Part shown: piece after piece, positions 21,684 through 32,356 of the stretch | Position numbering within the stretch: the stretch's first letter is position 1 | Layout of the letters: every line of letters starts with the position of its first letter | From: Pleodorina starrii | Taxonomy: Eukaryota; Chlorophyta; Chlorophyceae; Chlamydomonadales; Volvocaceae | Direction of reading: 5' to 3' | Length of the DNA: 64,000 bases | Assembly: GCA_030267565.1 (NCBI GenBank) | Contig: BRXU01000018.1 | Coordinates: 1,798,001-1,862,000, forward strand | Notes under the pieces: generated by a model | What the model was told of the DNA's origin: nothing | Databases searched by the model: none | Seen by the model: only the letters and a program-made list of their open reading frames with translations | Program-made: the position numbers and the translations under genes

Positions 21684-24039
21684 TCAAAACCAACTACCAA
21701 ACCCTGGCTCTTCGCGAAGGCTCCTCCATAGCCAACCTCCGAGCGACGTCGCCCCTCCTCGCCCGCTCCTCCGCTCCTGCGCCGCCCCCTCCCCCTGGGC
21801 GTCGAGCCACAGCTCCGCCGCCGCCGCCGTCTCGACCACGTTCCGCAGGCGGCGGCCCCCGCCTCCGGCGGCGCTCTCCCTGGCCGCCTGCGCCGCCGCC
21901 TGGCCCTGCTCCACCACCTCTGACGTCGCGTTCTTCAACCCCCCGGCCGCGCCGGCGGCTGCCCCCGCCACCGTCTCCGCCGCCTCCTTGCCCTTCCCCA
22001 CCGCCGTCGCCGTCGCGTTCTGCACGCCTCCCACCACCGCCCCCGCCTTCTCAGCCGCTGCAGACGTCGCATTCTGCACGCCGCCAACCACGGCCCCCGC
22101 CTTCTCCTTCGCCGCCTCCGTTGCGTTCTTGATCCCATTCACCACCCCCGCCACTTTGCCCTCAATGCCGCCGATGAAGCCCCCCACCCTCTCCGCCACG
22201 GAACCCGCCGCCTCCGTCACCCTCTCCCCCGCCGCCGCCGTCGCGTTCTTGGCGCCGCCTACCGCCCCCGCCGCCCCCTGCTTCGCGGCCTCCGCCGCGG
22301 CGGCGGCGGCCGCCTTGGCCGCCTCGGTGGCGTTCCCGGCGGCGGCTCGCGCCTCCGCACCCGGGGGGCTCTCGGCGGCGGCGCCGCCGCTGGCACTCTG
22401 AGCTGCGAACAAAACCCGCTCTGCGAACAGACTCCGCTCCGCTCCGCCCTGGTGGGCGATTGGATGGTGGCGCGATGGAAGGGTGGAAGGGTGGCAGGGG
22501 AAAGCAAGGGCGGCAGGGCCACGGCGACCGGCGAGATGTTGAGGCGTGGGTACGGGAGGCCTATCTAAGGAGCGACAGCGAGTCAGCGACTGCGGTTTGA
22601 CCGTTGTTACCGTTACCGTGCCCGGACGTTGGGAGTTGGGGGTTCATGTGTCCGGTGTACCGTATCGTATATGGGATAGCAGCGCGAGGGCGCCTCAACC
22701 TCTGACCGGAGGCCGGGGGCACACCATGAGACGCAATGGCGGCGGCCGGGGAATCGCTTGTGTAAAGCGCCGTTGCCCGATGTAAAGCGCGAGTGTATGA
22801 TGTGCATCCGAATTGAAGCCGCGGAGGGGCGAGCGGCTGCTGTCGCAGCCGCACCTGCTTGCCCCATCCCGAGCTTATTCCCCAGGGGGTGCGCCTCGGA
22901 CGTCAAGGCCGCGACCCGATATACGTGTCCCAGCTGCCCAGCTGCCCCCTATCGTTCGCACTGCACTGCACTGCACTGCACTGCACTGCACTGCACTGCA
23001 CTGCACTGCACTGCACTGCACTGCACTGCACTGCACTGCACTGCACTGCACTGCACTGCACTGCACTGCACTGCACTGCACTGCACTGCACTGCACTGCA
23101 CTGCACTGCACTGCACTGCACTGCACTGCACTGCACTGCACTGCACTGCACTGCACTGCACTGCACTGCACTGCACTGCACTGCACTGCACTGCACTGCA
23201 CTGCACTGCACTGCACTGCACTGCACTGCACTGCACTGCACTGCACTGCACTGCACTGCACTGCACTGCACTGCACTGCACTGCACTGCACTGCACTGCA
23301 CTGCACTGCACTGCACTGCACTGCACTGCACTGCACTGCACTGCACTGCACTGCACTGCACTGCACTGCACTGCACTGCACTGCACTGCACTGCACTGCA
23401 CTGCACTGCACTGCACTGCACTGCACTGCACTGCACTGCACTGCACTGCACTGCACTGCACTGCACTGCACTGCACTGCACTGCACTGCACTGCACTGCA
23501 CTGCACTGCACTGCACTGCACTGCACTGCACTGCACTGCACTGCACTGCACTGCACTGCACTGCACTGCACTGCACTGCACTGCACTGCACTGCACTGCA
23601 CTGCACTGCACTGCACAATCAACCAATTATTCGCACGAAATACAGTACCGGTGGCGCGCTCCCGACTACGGCTCTGCGCCCCGGAGCTGACCGAGGCCCC
23701 TTTCCGTCAAGGCAGCAGTTGAAGACAGCACTTGACGAACCGACCCGCGGGTCTCAGAGCGCGAAACGACAAAACCGCGAGTTCAAGGCAGCGTTTGACG
23801 GCCGTTGGCAACAGACCCGACCCGCGGGTCGCTCAGCGCAAAGCGGCGAAAGCGCGTTCCTTCTCCTTGTGTGACTGGCTAGCTTCGCTAGCTCGCCCAA
23901 CGCGCCCAACGCACTGAACGGTTACCTGTATTGGGTCGCCCTTCTGGGATGCGGTGGCTGCGCCGGCAGCAGCCAGCAAAGCTACCAGCAGCAGCACTCC
24001 GCCCAGGAACACAAACCGCGGCGCGCCGGGACGCCTCAT
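21684..24039 (-). CDS. Secreted LEA-like protein, copy A
   Basis: Two exons: 24039-23926 (38 aa, signal peptide MRRPGAPRFVFLGG, Leu/Ala-rich core, ATASQKGDPIQ) and 22397-21684 (237 aa plus stop); phase 0 intron; 275 aa in total. Exon 2 is Ala-rich, with less regular repeats than copy B (KEKAGAVVGGVQNAT, EKAGAVVGG, AAEAAKQGAAGAVGG) and several N-glycosylation sequons (NAT). It keeps the full C-terminal part (RRLRNVVETAAAAELW to EEPGFGSWF) that copy B has lost. The family resemblance is to LEA group 3-type amphipathic helices. The 1.5-kb intron 1 contains the TGCAG satellite. The stress-protection role is inferred from composition only. Confidence 0.75.
22958..23616. repeat. Pentanucleotide satellite (CTGCA)n, about 131 copies, inside intron 1 of copy A
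   Basis: A perfect CTGCA array of about 660 bp. On the transcribed (minus) strand it reads (TGCAG)n, which is the usual 3' splice-site sequence of this genome. It fills over 40 percent of the 1.5-kb intron (23925-22398). Confidence 0.98.
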
Positions 24040-24818
24040 CGTTGTTGCGGTAGCTCTGTTCAGTTCAGGAAGCCTCTCGTCTTGTGTTGCACGCAGTGGA
24101 GACAGTAAAACGTTTCCGTCAGACCGTATCAGTTACAGTAGATCCTGAAGATTTAAAGCATATAAGTTCGACTCTTGATGTTGACTCTCATTCGCAAAGC
24201 CGGCCGCACAGACTAAGTCAAACTTAACTGTTAAATTCCGAGGTGTGATGATTCGTACCATCCTGCAAAATGTACGGCATGGGGTACGTCGCCGTGCCCA
24301 AGGGCCCTCCAAAGGGCCCTTCAGTGCGGGAAAGGGAGCCGTCAGAGGCCGCATGCAGTACAGTACAGTACAGGGTTTTAGTACAGTTCGGTGACTTCAG
24401 CTAAGTGGGACCACCTGCCATCACTGCCAAGAAATGCTTTCAAAAACGAAATGCCTTTTCCGACGAATGCTGGCCGCCTGGCTTTCTGCTTTGGACAAAC
24501 CTCCGGACGCGGGACGAGCCGCCCTCCGAGATACCACAACCGCTGCAACACAAATATCGTACACTGTGCAAGGCGAAATGTAGAGGAAAGAACGTGCTCT
24601 GCATGGCTACCTGTCGAAACGCCTCCCCAACTGCCCCAACTGCCGCCACACACGCGTCCAGCCGTCGACCGACATCAATAACCACAACATAACCGCAACA
24701 ACCAACCCCCCCGGCCTAGCTAAGCCCCTCCCCTCTTCCCCCCCATCCTGCCATCCTGCCACCCTGCCTGCCTGCTTTCCTGCCCCTCCGTCCAGACTCA
24801 ACCTCCGAGCAGTTCCAT

Positions 24819-27800
24819 CTACCCGCCGCGGCCGCCGCGGCCCCTCCCCCAGCCCCCACCCGCGCCCCCTCCCCGCCGACCGCCACCGCCGCCACCACCG
24901 CCCTCCCCCCGCCCGCCCCCTCCGGGCCCCTGCCACCCGCCCTGCACCCGCTCCACACCCCCGTGATCCCCACCACCCCCTCCGCGCCCCCTTCCCCCTC
25001 CGCCACCGCCACCACCGCCGTGGCTCCCTCCCCCGCCGGCCCGCGCGCTCTGCGGCCTGCCCCCTCCCCCTCCTCCTCCACCTCCTCCCCCTCCCCCTCC
25101 TCCCCCTCCTGCGTGATGGCCCCCTCCCCCGCCGTGATGCCCCCCTCCCCCGCCGTGGTATCCACCACCCCCTCCACCACCCCCTCCACCTCCACCCCCG
25201 CCTCCGCCTCCTCCTCCCCCCGCCGCCGCCGCTGCCGCCGATCGCGGCCGAAACTCCGGCATGTGCGCCTCCCTCGCCCGCCCCTCCGGCCGCCCACCGC
25301 GGTCCGGCACCTTGCCAATGAGGACGCTCTTGATGCCCGCGCCCAGGGGCGCAGCGCGCTTGCAGCTGGAGGAGCTGGCGGCGCCGCCGGCGTACGAGTC
25401 GCCGGCGGCAACGGCGGCGGCGGCGTGGCCCGCCACCGCCGCGGCGGCGTCGAGGGTTGCGACCAGGGTGGAGGTGGGCACGGAGGTGAGGGCCACCGCG
25501 TCGGCGGGCCGAAGGGCCCACACGGCGTCCAGGGAGACCTGCAGTACGGCAAAATGTACGACGAAAGGACGGGAGGGGTGTGTGCACGGGGAGGGGGAGG
25601 GATATGTGTGTGTATGTTGGGGTATGAGTGTGTGGGAGGGCGAGGGCGCCGAGATGCGCTTGTAGGGCAGGGAGACAGTCGTAGGCGGGCGTGGGAAGGG
25701 GGGGTGGGAGGGGGCGTGCGTTTTGTGCGTTTTGTTCGTTGTGCGGATACCGGGATACGGAGACGGCAAGTGGAGGGCAAAGCACCGGCGGGGCGCGGGG
25801 GGCCAACACACACACATTCAACAGCCTCAACCAAGAGGCCTTCGCCTCCCCGCCCGGCCCCCCCCCATACGTGCCAGTGAGTCATATCCCCCAACCCCCG
25901 ACCTTATATCCCGCCCCCTGCCCTGCCCTGGCTTCCCCCCCCCCCCGGATAACTCCCCCGGCCCCCCCAAAAGCCCCTCCCGCCCCCGCCCCCGCCCCCA
26001 CCTGCGGCTGCACCTCCATCGCCCTCCGCGCCGCCTCCGCCACCCCCCTCGCCTCCTCCGCAGTGCCCTTCTCAATCAGCCGCGGAGACCACTCGAACGC
26101 CTGAGTCCAATGTCCGGTTGCCCAAAGTGGCCGGGGCGACACGGCACGGGGTGTGTGTGGATATGTGTGCGTGTGTGTACGTGTGCGCGTCGTCTTGCCA
26201 GTGATAGGGCGGTGTATGGGGTATGCATGCGGGGGGGGAGTTGCGGTCGTCACTGCCCCCCCTCCACCGCACCCAACCCCCCTCCATCCAGCCCCCTACA
26301 ACAGCCCGGTGCTTAGCCCACCCCCCACCCCCCCTCTCTCCCTCCCACCTCCCTGGTACTGGGTTCTGGGTCCGTTCGCTAACGCCGTCTCCGTCTCCGC
26401 TGCGGTATCATTCCCCCCCTCCCTCCCTGCACCCTCCCTTCCCTCCCTCAGTCCCCACCTGCAGGGTCACCTTGGCCCTCTCCACCAGCACAGCCCGCCG
26501 CAGTCCGTACTCCTCAGCCAGCGCAGAGTGGATGTCGGACAGCACAGCCAGCTGCGGAACGTGGTGGGAAGGGAGGAAGGGGCAAGGGGGCGTGCGCAGA
26601 AGGGGGGCGTGCGTACAGATGTGTGTGTATGTGTGTGTCTGGGCCGGGGCTGGATGCGGGCGGGGCTGGCACGGGGGGTGAACAGGCGGAAGCGAAGCGG
26701 TGTAATCCCCTAAATAGGCGGGGGAAGGGGTGCTGTGGGTGCTGTGGGTGCGGGTGTTTGACCTTAGGGTCGCTGCGGAGCCGTTCCAATGGCAGTAGGG
26801 TTGCGCCCAAGATCAGATCAGATCAGATCAAGCCAAATCAGATCTGCACAGATCAGATAAGATCAGATCAAGGCTGGCGGACACGGCAGGAGCGTTGCAG
26901 CCTAGTAGTGCATGTCTCCTTCCTGGAGAATCCTCCTAGCCACATGGCGAGAAGCACCGCCGACCGTCCCCACCCCACCCCCCATCTTCTCTCCACAACC
27001 CCAAATGCAGCCCTCCATCCCCTCATCACACACGACCCCTGCCTGCCTGCCTGCCAGCCTCCCGCCAGTCTGAACTGTCTAACCCCCCTCTACCCCCCCT
27101 CCCCCCCCATCCTCCCTCCCTCCCTCTACCCCCCCCTCTACCCCTCCCCCTCCCTCCTCCCTCCCCGCCCTCCCCCCTCCCCCCTCCCCCACCTGCTCGT
27201 GGCTCAGCTCCTCCCTCCTGCAGATGGGTGCCAGGAAGGAGGGCCCCAGCTCACACATCGCCGCCTCCACCCGGGGAACCAGCCGCTGAAGCAGGGCAAG
27301 AGCACTGGACCGGGAGCCGGCGGGGCCGCCGTCAGCCGCCAGTGGCACCTGCGGGGGGGGGGGAGGGGGGGAGAGGGGGTTTAAGAGTGAATTTGCAAGA
27401 ATGAAACAAGGGGAGAAGGGGGTGAATACACAGCGCAGTGCGTCCATGGATCTGAAATCTGGGGTCTGGGGAGGGGGTAAGAGTATGCCGGTGAACGTCC
27501 AGAGCGATGAGCTGAAAAAATGCATGGGACGGATGAAGGAAGAAAGCAGCCCAATGAAGACAACACCAGCCCCACCAGCCCACCCCTTCCGCATATCTCA
27601 CCCCTCAACCCCCCCCCCACACCCACACCCACACGCACTCCCCGCCTCCTCCTTCCTCACCTGCATTGCCCCCGCCGCCAGCCGCAGCGCCCGAGACACA
27701 TCCGCAGCACAAGCCTGGAGATCCTTGCCCGCTGCCGCCGCTTCTGCCGCCGCCGCCGCCGCAGTGGGGTCGGCGCCAGCCTGGGCTGCTGGCCCGGTCG

Positions 27801-29239
27801 ACTGGCCAGCACCTTGCTGTGGCGGCTGCTGTGGCGGCTGCTGTGGCGCCGGTGCCGGTGCCGGTGCGGGTGCGGGTGCTTCCTGTTCGCGAGCAGCTGT
27901 CAGGAGTCGTGCCGCCTGCAGAGCGGCCACCAGCTGCTCCAGCACCTCGACTCGCTCCATGGCATGACTGCTGCCTGCAGGCGGGGGGGGTTATCCACGT
28001 ATAGGCGGGGGGGGGGTGAAGAGTGAGTTTGCAAGAATGAAAGGAGAAGGCGGGGGAGGAGGAGGGCACAGGAGAGAGGCGGGGGGAGGAGGGAAGGTAG
28101 GAGGAGAAAGTCGGGGGTCCGTGCGATGCCGGGTGGGGCGTGGGGAGGGGAGGGCAAAATGTGATGGATGGGTGGGAGGGGTAGAGTATAACAGTTGAAA
28201 GAGGGGGCTGGTGGTGGAGGGGTGTGGGGTTATCCACGTATAGGCCGGAGCCCGTAAACGGTTACGAAGGGCGGAAGGCCGCAGGCGTTTCCGCGCAGGC
28301 GAGGCAGCACCCTGGCTGCAGGGCTCCGGCGTGCGTGACAGAGAACTCGCAATCAGCGGAACAGCGGGTGGATAGACCGGGCGTGGCGGGGGGGCTGGAG
28401 ACGCATCTGCGGCGGAGTGCGATTGTGCGCAGCTTGAGGCGGACGTGGCTTTCTAGACAGGAGATGCACGTCCCTTTTGCGGTTAGGGAGGCGAGGCGCA
28501 ACCTGGCAGGGCGGGGGATTCCGCGGTGCTCCTTGGATTCCGCGGTGATCCCCTTTCCCGGCTCCTTATCGCTTTTACCCACCGTCGATTGCCTTCAGCA
28601 GGCCCAGCAGAGCGTTGTCGAGTCGGTTCATTTGCGCATCACGTTGTGAGGCGGTTGCCGCCCGCACCGCCTGCGCTGCGGCCTTCAGCTGTTCAGGATC
28701 GCCTGCGGCGCATGGACGGGTGACGAAGCGGGTCGGGTTGCAGCTTGCGAGGTGCTCGAGCGGAGCGCGCCCGTCCCGCAATTATACTTCTGCAACTCAC
28801 ACATCTCCAGCGGCGTGACCGTGTGTTGAATCGAGTCCGCCAAGGCAGCGCACATTTTCCGGAATACCTCCCGCACATCCTTACTGTAGAGGTCGAATGC
28901 GTTCACCCCATTCTGTAATCTGCGAACAGAAGGCGCAAACACACATCAAATCCTGAAGGAACACAACCCGTCACGACGATCCACGGTCCTCGCGCCACTG
29001 TGGCTGTAATGCAGGCCTTTATGCTACCAGCATCGCTTCGCTGGAGCATCAAAATTAATTTCTGCAATTTACTTGATTTTCCTCCCGCCTTACGCCGAGG
29101 CCGATCGACTTAACGGCACCCGGAAAGAGAAGAGAGGTTGCTATTTATTTATTCAAGATACTGATTGCAAGTCTACTGGAACTTACCCACAAAGCTCAAT
29201 GCGTGCAAGCAAGTCGGTTGCTCGCGCCTCGCGATCCAT
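24819..29239 (-). CDS. FAM98-family protein (DUF2465) with Gly-rich C-terminus
   Basis: Eight exons on the minus strand: 29239-29187, 28919-28801, 28702-28583, 27974-27661, 27348-27193, 26551-26459, 26100-26002, 25538-24819. All are GT-AG with matching phases; 557 aa. Family marks in order: a helical N-terminal region (LCGLQNGVNAFDLYSKD, VFRKMCAALAD), VLEQLVAALQAARLL, LSDIHSALAEEYGLRRAVLV, AFEWSPRLIEKG, and the diagnostic KSVLIGKVPDRGGRP near residues 388-402. These are followed by a Gly/His/Arg-rich tail of about 140 residues. In animals FAM98 proteins belong to the tRNA-splicing ligase complex with RTCB and DDX1, and the Gly/Arg-rich tail binds RNA; that role here is inferred. The first three exons are less like known members and were joined because their intron phases fit (phase 2, 1, 1). 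Odd points: Pro/Gln/Ala insert at residues 125-150 and a tail almost purely Gly. Confidence 0.85.
26374..26410 (+). repeat. Short intronic repeat shared with the chromodomain gene (copy 1)
   Basis: A 36-bp element beginning GTTCGCTAACGCCG and ending GGTATC lies in a FAM98 intron, antisense to the gene. It matches 33746-33781 (minus strand) at 34 of 36 positions. Confidence 0.8.
27383..28245. repeat. Shared 3' modules in two neighbouring FAM98 introns
   Basis: The 25-bp stretch with AGAGTGA and TTTGCAAGAATGAAA occurs at 27383-27406 (intron 4) and 28018-28042 (intron 3), each 35-45 bases before its 3' splice site. A perfect 20-bp copy, GGGGTTATCCACGTATAGGC, occurs at 27987-28006 and 28226-28245 inside intron 3. 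Confidence 0.8.
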
Positions 29240-30854
29240 CGTGTCGAGACGTGGAATTGCTCTGGCAAGAATATTTACGATTATTTCACATTACGGGTAT
29301 GTACAGGTGCAAATACTATGTGCATATGGGGCAAATGTGTGGCAAGATACTTTCTGAGGCATCGGCTGTCTTCAGCTTTCTTCCGTACACTATCGACGTT
29401 ATACGCAGTACATGCCCGTGCAGACATCCGGGAGTGCGGTCAGTCTCGGGATCTTGTCTCAATCGTGTTATTGCAGGAGAAGGCAAAGTATTTAAGTGTG
29501 GCAGTGCTAATGGAGGGAAGGTCTACCAGGTCTCAACCTGTCTCGGCCCTGGTGGACATGGCAGCCGTACCGAGACGCCCCGAGACGTCTTCGCGCGGCA
29601 TCGCGCCTCTCTCGGCAAAACAACAATGCACAGAGCTGCCCAAGGCACCTGCGCAACGGGCGCGTCCACGTCAAGTCTGCCACCGAGCGGAGTACGGCGC
29701 GGTACTGTGCTAAGCCGAGTACGAACATAATGAAGCAAGCAGGCTAGTTTGGCGCTGCTGCTGGTGTTGTGGTATTGTGGTTGTGTGGTTGTTACAGTTG
29801 CCGACAAAGTCCGACTGTGGAAACTGAGCAGACGCACAAGGTACTCCAGTCGCGTTGACCAGATCTGCCGTACCGGCCGAGTGTCCCAAGGGCCGACCGC
29901 CGACGGTCTTGAGCGCTAACCGTCAACTTCCCAAGTCCGTTATGTCTAACCACCAACCGCCGGCCCGTCGTTAGTACGAACCACATCGGTGCCCCGACAA
30001 AGCAAATCCCCCAAAGCCGCAAACTGCAGTACACTGCACACAGCCCGGCTCCTTTGTAGTAGCCAAGGCCAGTCCTCTACCCAGACAGATAGTCCTACCC
30101 ACGGCCGACTTGGTTCTATCCATCCGGTTCCACTTACGTTTCGAAAAAACACCCTCTCAGGGGCCAGGGCAACGCACGTGCACAAAATCGAAGTTGTTCC
30201 TACCAACTTCAAACCCCCGCCCGTGTAACTGTCCAAAGTGGTCGACCGCGAGCGCAATCGCAACACACGCGTGTCGACCTGTGCGGCCTCCCTTCCTCCC
30301 AAGAACAGACCTGAACACACACCACCGCTTCGCAGCAACAGCATTAGCATTACAAAGAATTACAAAGTACGACGACGATGACGATGATGATGACGACAGC
30401 ACACCGCTGAACCGTGGGGGACAAGGACCCACCCTGAGCCGCGGCGGGCAAAGGCGACCAGCAACTGAGGGCGATCAGCAAGAGTAGGAGTAGGAAGACG
30501 ACGTAACAACAAAAACGACGAACGGTTATCCGCAATGAAACCTCTCCGCAAGCGCGACCCACAACGGTCGTGTAGGTCGTAGGGAGCGGTGGTGGCAATA
30601 CCGGTACATTGGTAGTTGGCGGTTAGCGGTTAGCGGTTGACGGCGGGCGCAGAAGCAGTCCTAGCGGAATCAAACAGTAAACGACCAGCTACCCAACTAA
30701 GGCCAACGGTTGCCAACAGACAGACCTGTTACGAACGACACGGCAGCCCGGGCTCATGAATACAAGAAAAAGCGCGTGGCGGCCGCGACACGAACACACA
30801 GGGGGGAACGGCCGGCTCAGGGGAATCCCACCCGCCCCTTGACACATGCATGTT

Positions 30855-30895
30855 GAGGAGGAGGAGGAGGAGGAGGAGGAGGAGGAGGAGGAGGA
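30855..30895. repeat. (GAG)n microsatellite
   Basis: About 13 uninterrupted GAG triplets. Confidence 0.9.
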
Positions 30896-31151
30896 CGCAA
30901 CTCCTAGTCCAATGACCTATTCGGCGAGAACCCCGCAGCCACATCGCGGCCAAGCCAATTTCCCGACAGTGCAACGCAGCGCAGCGCAACTCTCTCATCT
31001 CAGCGCATCGGGCCAGGCCGGGGGTACACGCTTTCCGCGCCCGCGCCTTCCTTTTTTTTCCGCGCAAAGGACGCGCAACGACGAGCCCTCTGCTTCCAGC
31101 CTGCCGAGCAGAAGCAGCAGCAGCATCAGCATCACAGCATCACGAAGCAGC

Positions 31152-31278
31152 CCGCGTCAAAACAAACCCCCGCGTCAAAACAAACCCCCGCGTCAAAACA
31201 AACCCCCGCGTCAAAACAAACCCCCGCGTCAAAACAAACCCCCGCGTTAAAACAAACCCCCGCGTTAAAACAAACCCC
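31152..31278. repeat. 18-bp minisatellite, seven copies
   Basis: Unit GCGTCAAAACAAACCCCC, seven near-perfect copies. The last two share a C-to-T change (GCGTT). There are no spacers and no palindrome, so this is a plain tandem array. Confidence 0.95.
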
Positions 31279-32356
31279 CAAGTGGCCGTCCAGGGAAGAC
31301 GCCCCCCGCAGTGTCCCTGGGCAGGTACGATGTCGTACTGAGGTACCGTGTCGTACAACTGCAGAGCTGTTTGTAAACGTGGAAGCTGAGAAGCTGCCAG
31401 CCAGCCAGCCAGCCAGCCAGTCAGTCAGCCCGCCAGCCACGCCGCCCCGGCTTTTACCGAATCAGGAATAAGGAAAACGATACTGCAGGGGTGGTGGTGG
31501 TGTGGCCCGGTGCAGGGCCCGCCGGAGCAGCAGCCTTCAGGCGCGGGCCCTCCGCGCGAAGGTGCGCCCGCAGCGCCCCTGCAGTGGCAGCAGCGGCAGC
31601 AGCAGCAGCAGTTGCGGGGGGTGAGGGGCGGCAGGGGCGGCGACGCGGTGGTGTGTAGGTGGCGTTCGTGTGCGGAATGTGTGTGCGAGTGTGTGCTATG
31701 TGTGTAGGAAGTGGAGAGGAGGTGGAGAGAAGGTGGAAAAACGTTGGAGAGGAGGCAATAACGTACATCGTATCGTGGCCGCAACATCGCCCGAACGATA
31801 CGCAACAGGGCGCAACGGTGGTTTGCCCGTCCCCCAAAAAGGATTAACACGGGAACCGACAGGTTGATTGGCCGGCGGTCCTGCGCTGTGTCGGTGCTGC
31901 TGCTGTGCTGCTGCTGTGCTTGTGCTCCCCTGAATGCGCTCCACAATGCAGCCACCCACCCACCCGCCCTTGGCCTCCAACCGCGCCCCATCGTACAGGC
32001 TTTTTCATACCATTCTCTGACAAAGGAATGTCTTCAACCCGCGCCCAGCTAGTAGCTACCTTGCCTGACCCTGACCCTGTCCCGCCATCATGTTTCCATC
32101 CGGGCGCGGGTCCGCATGCGTCGCCCAGTTTCTTCCAAACTTCCCATCCCATCCCATCCCATTCCATCCTGATTCCCGATTCCCGAACCGGATCACCCAC
32201 GCAACGCATCGCAGCGCAACGCATCGCATAGCATCGCAGCCGCCGCCGCCGCTTGCCGGCGCCGTTACTGCAGCCCCCAACCCCCCACTCCCCACTCCCC
32301 AACCTCCCACCCGAAAAAACAAGCCGCCCACTCCCACTCCCACAATCCCCGCCTAC

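Larger units (their letters stand above)
16730..24300. repeat. Tandem segmental duplication carrying LEA-like copies B and A
   Basis: Unit about 16730-20600 and unit about 20690-24300 share, in the same order, the 3' flanking blocks, the LEA-like exon 2, parts of intron 1 (for example the stretch with GACGGCCGTTGGCAACAGACC at about 19377 and 23799) and the signal-peptide exon. Copy C shares exon 1 and its upstream part only, so it is an older copy. Limits are approximate. Confidence 0.75.
29240..31536. other. Mostly non-coding spacer
   Basis: No supported gene. It holds the promoter side of the FAM98 gene and the 3' side of the chromodomain gene. Contents: a (GAG)13 run, an 18-bp minisatellite, and scattered GTACGG words. 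TTACA pairs near 30351-30364 could serve as polyadenylation signals for the minus-strand gene to the right, but they are distant. Confidence 0.45.

Noticed and set aside
22758..23874. Open frames of 225-350 codons over the CTGCA array
   Set aside because: A pentanucleotide repeat without stops in several frames; it lies inside an intron of LEA-like copy A.
28575..29239. Separate small gene upstream of FAM98 ending in a TAA within KAIDGG
   Set aside because: The same position is a good donor (GTGGGT) and its phase fits exon 4 exactly, so I merged it with the FAM98 gene; the merger remains an inference.
31152..31278. CRISPR-like direct repeats
   Set aside because: Seven 18-bp units are head-to-tail without spacers, and the window is eukaryotic nuclear DNA.
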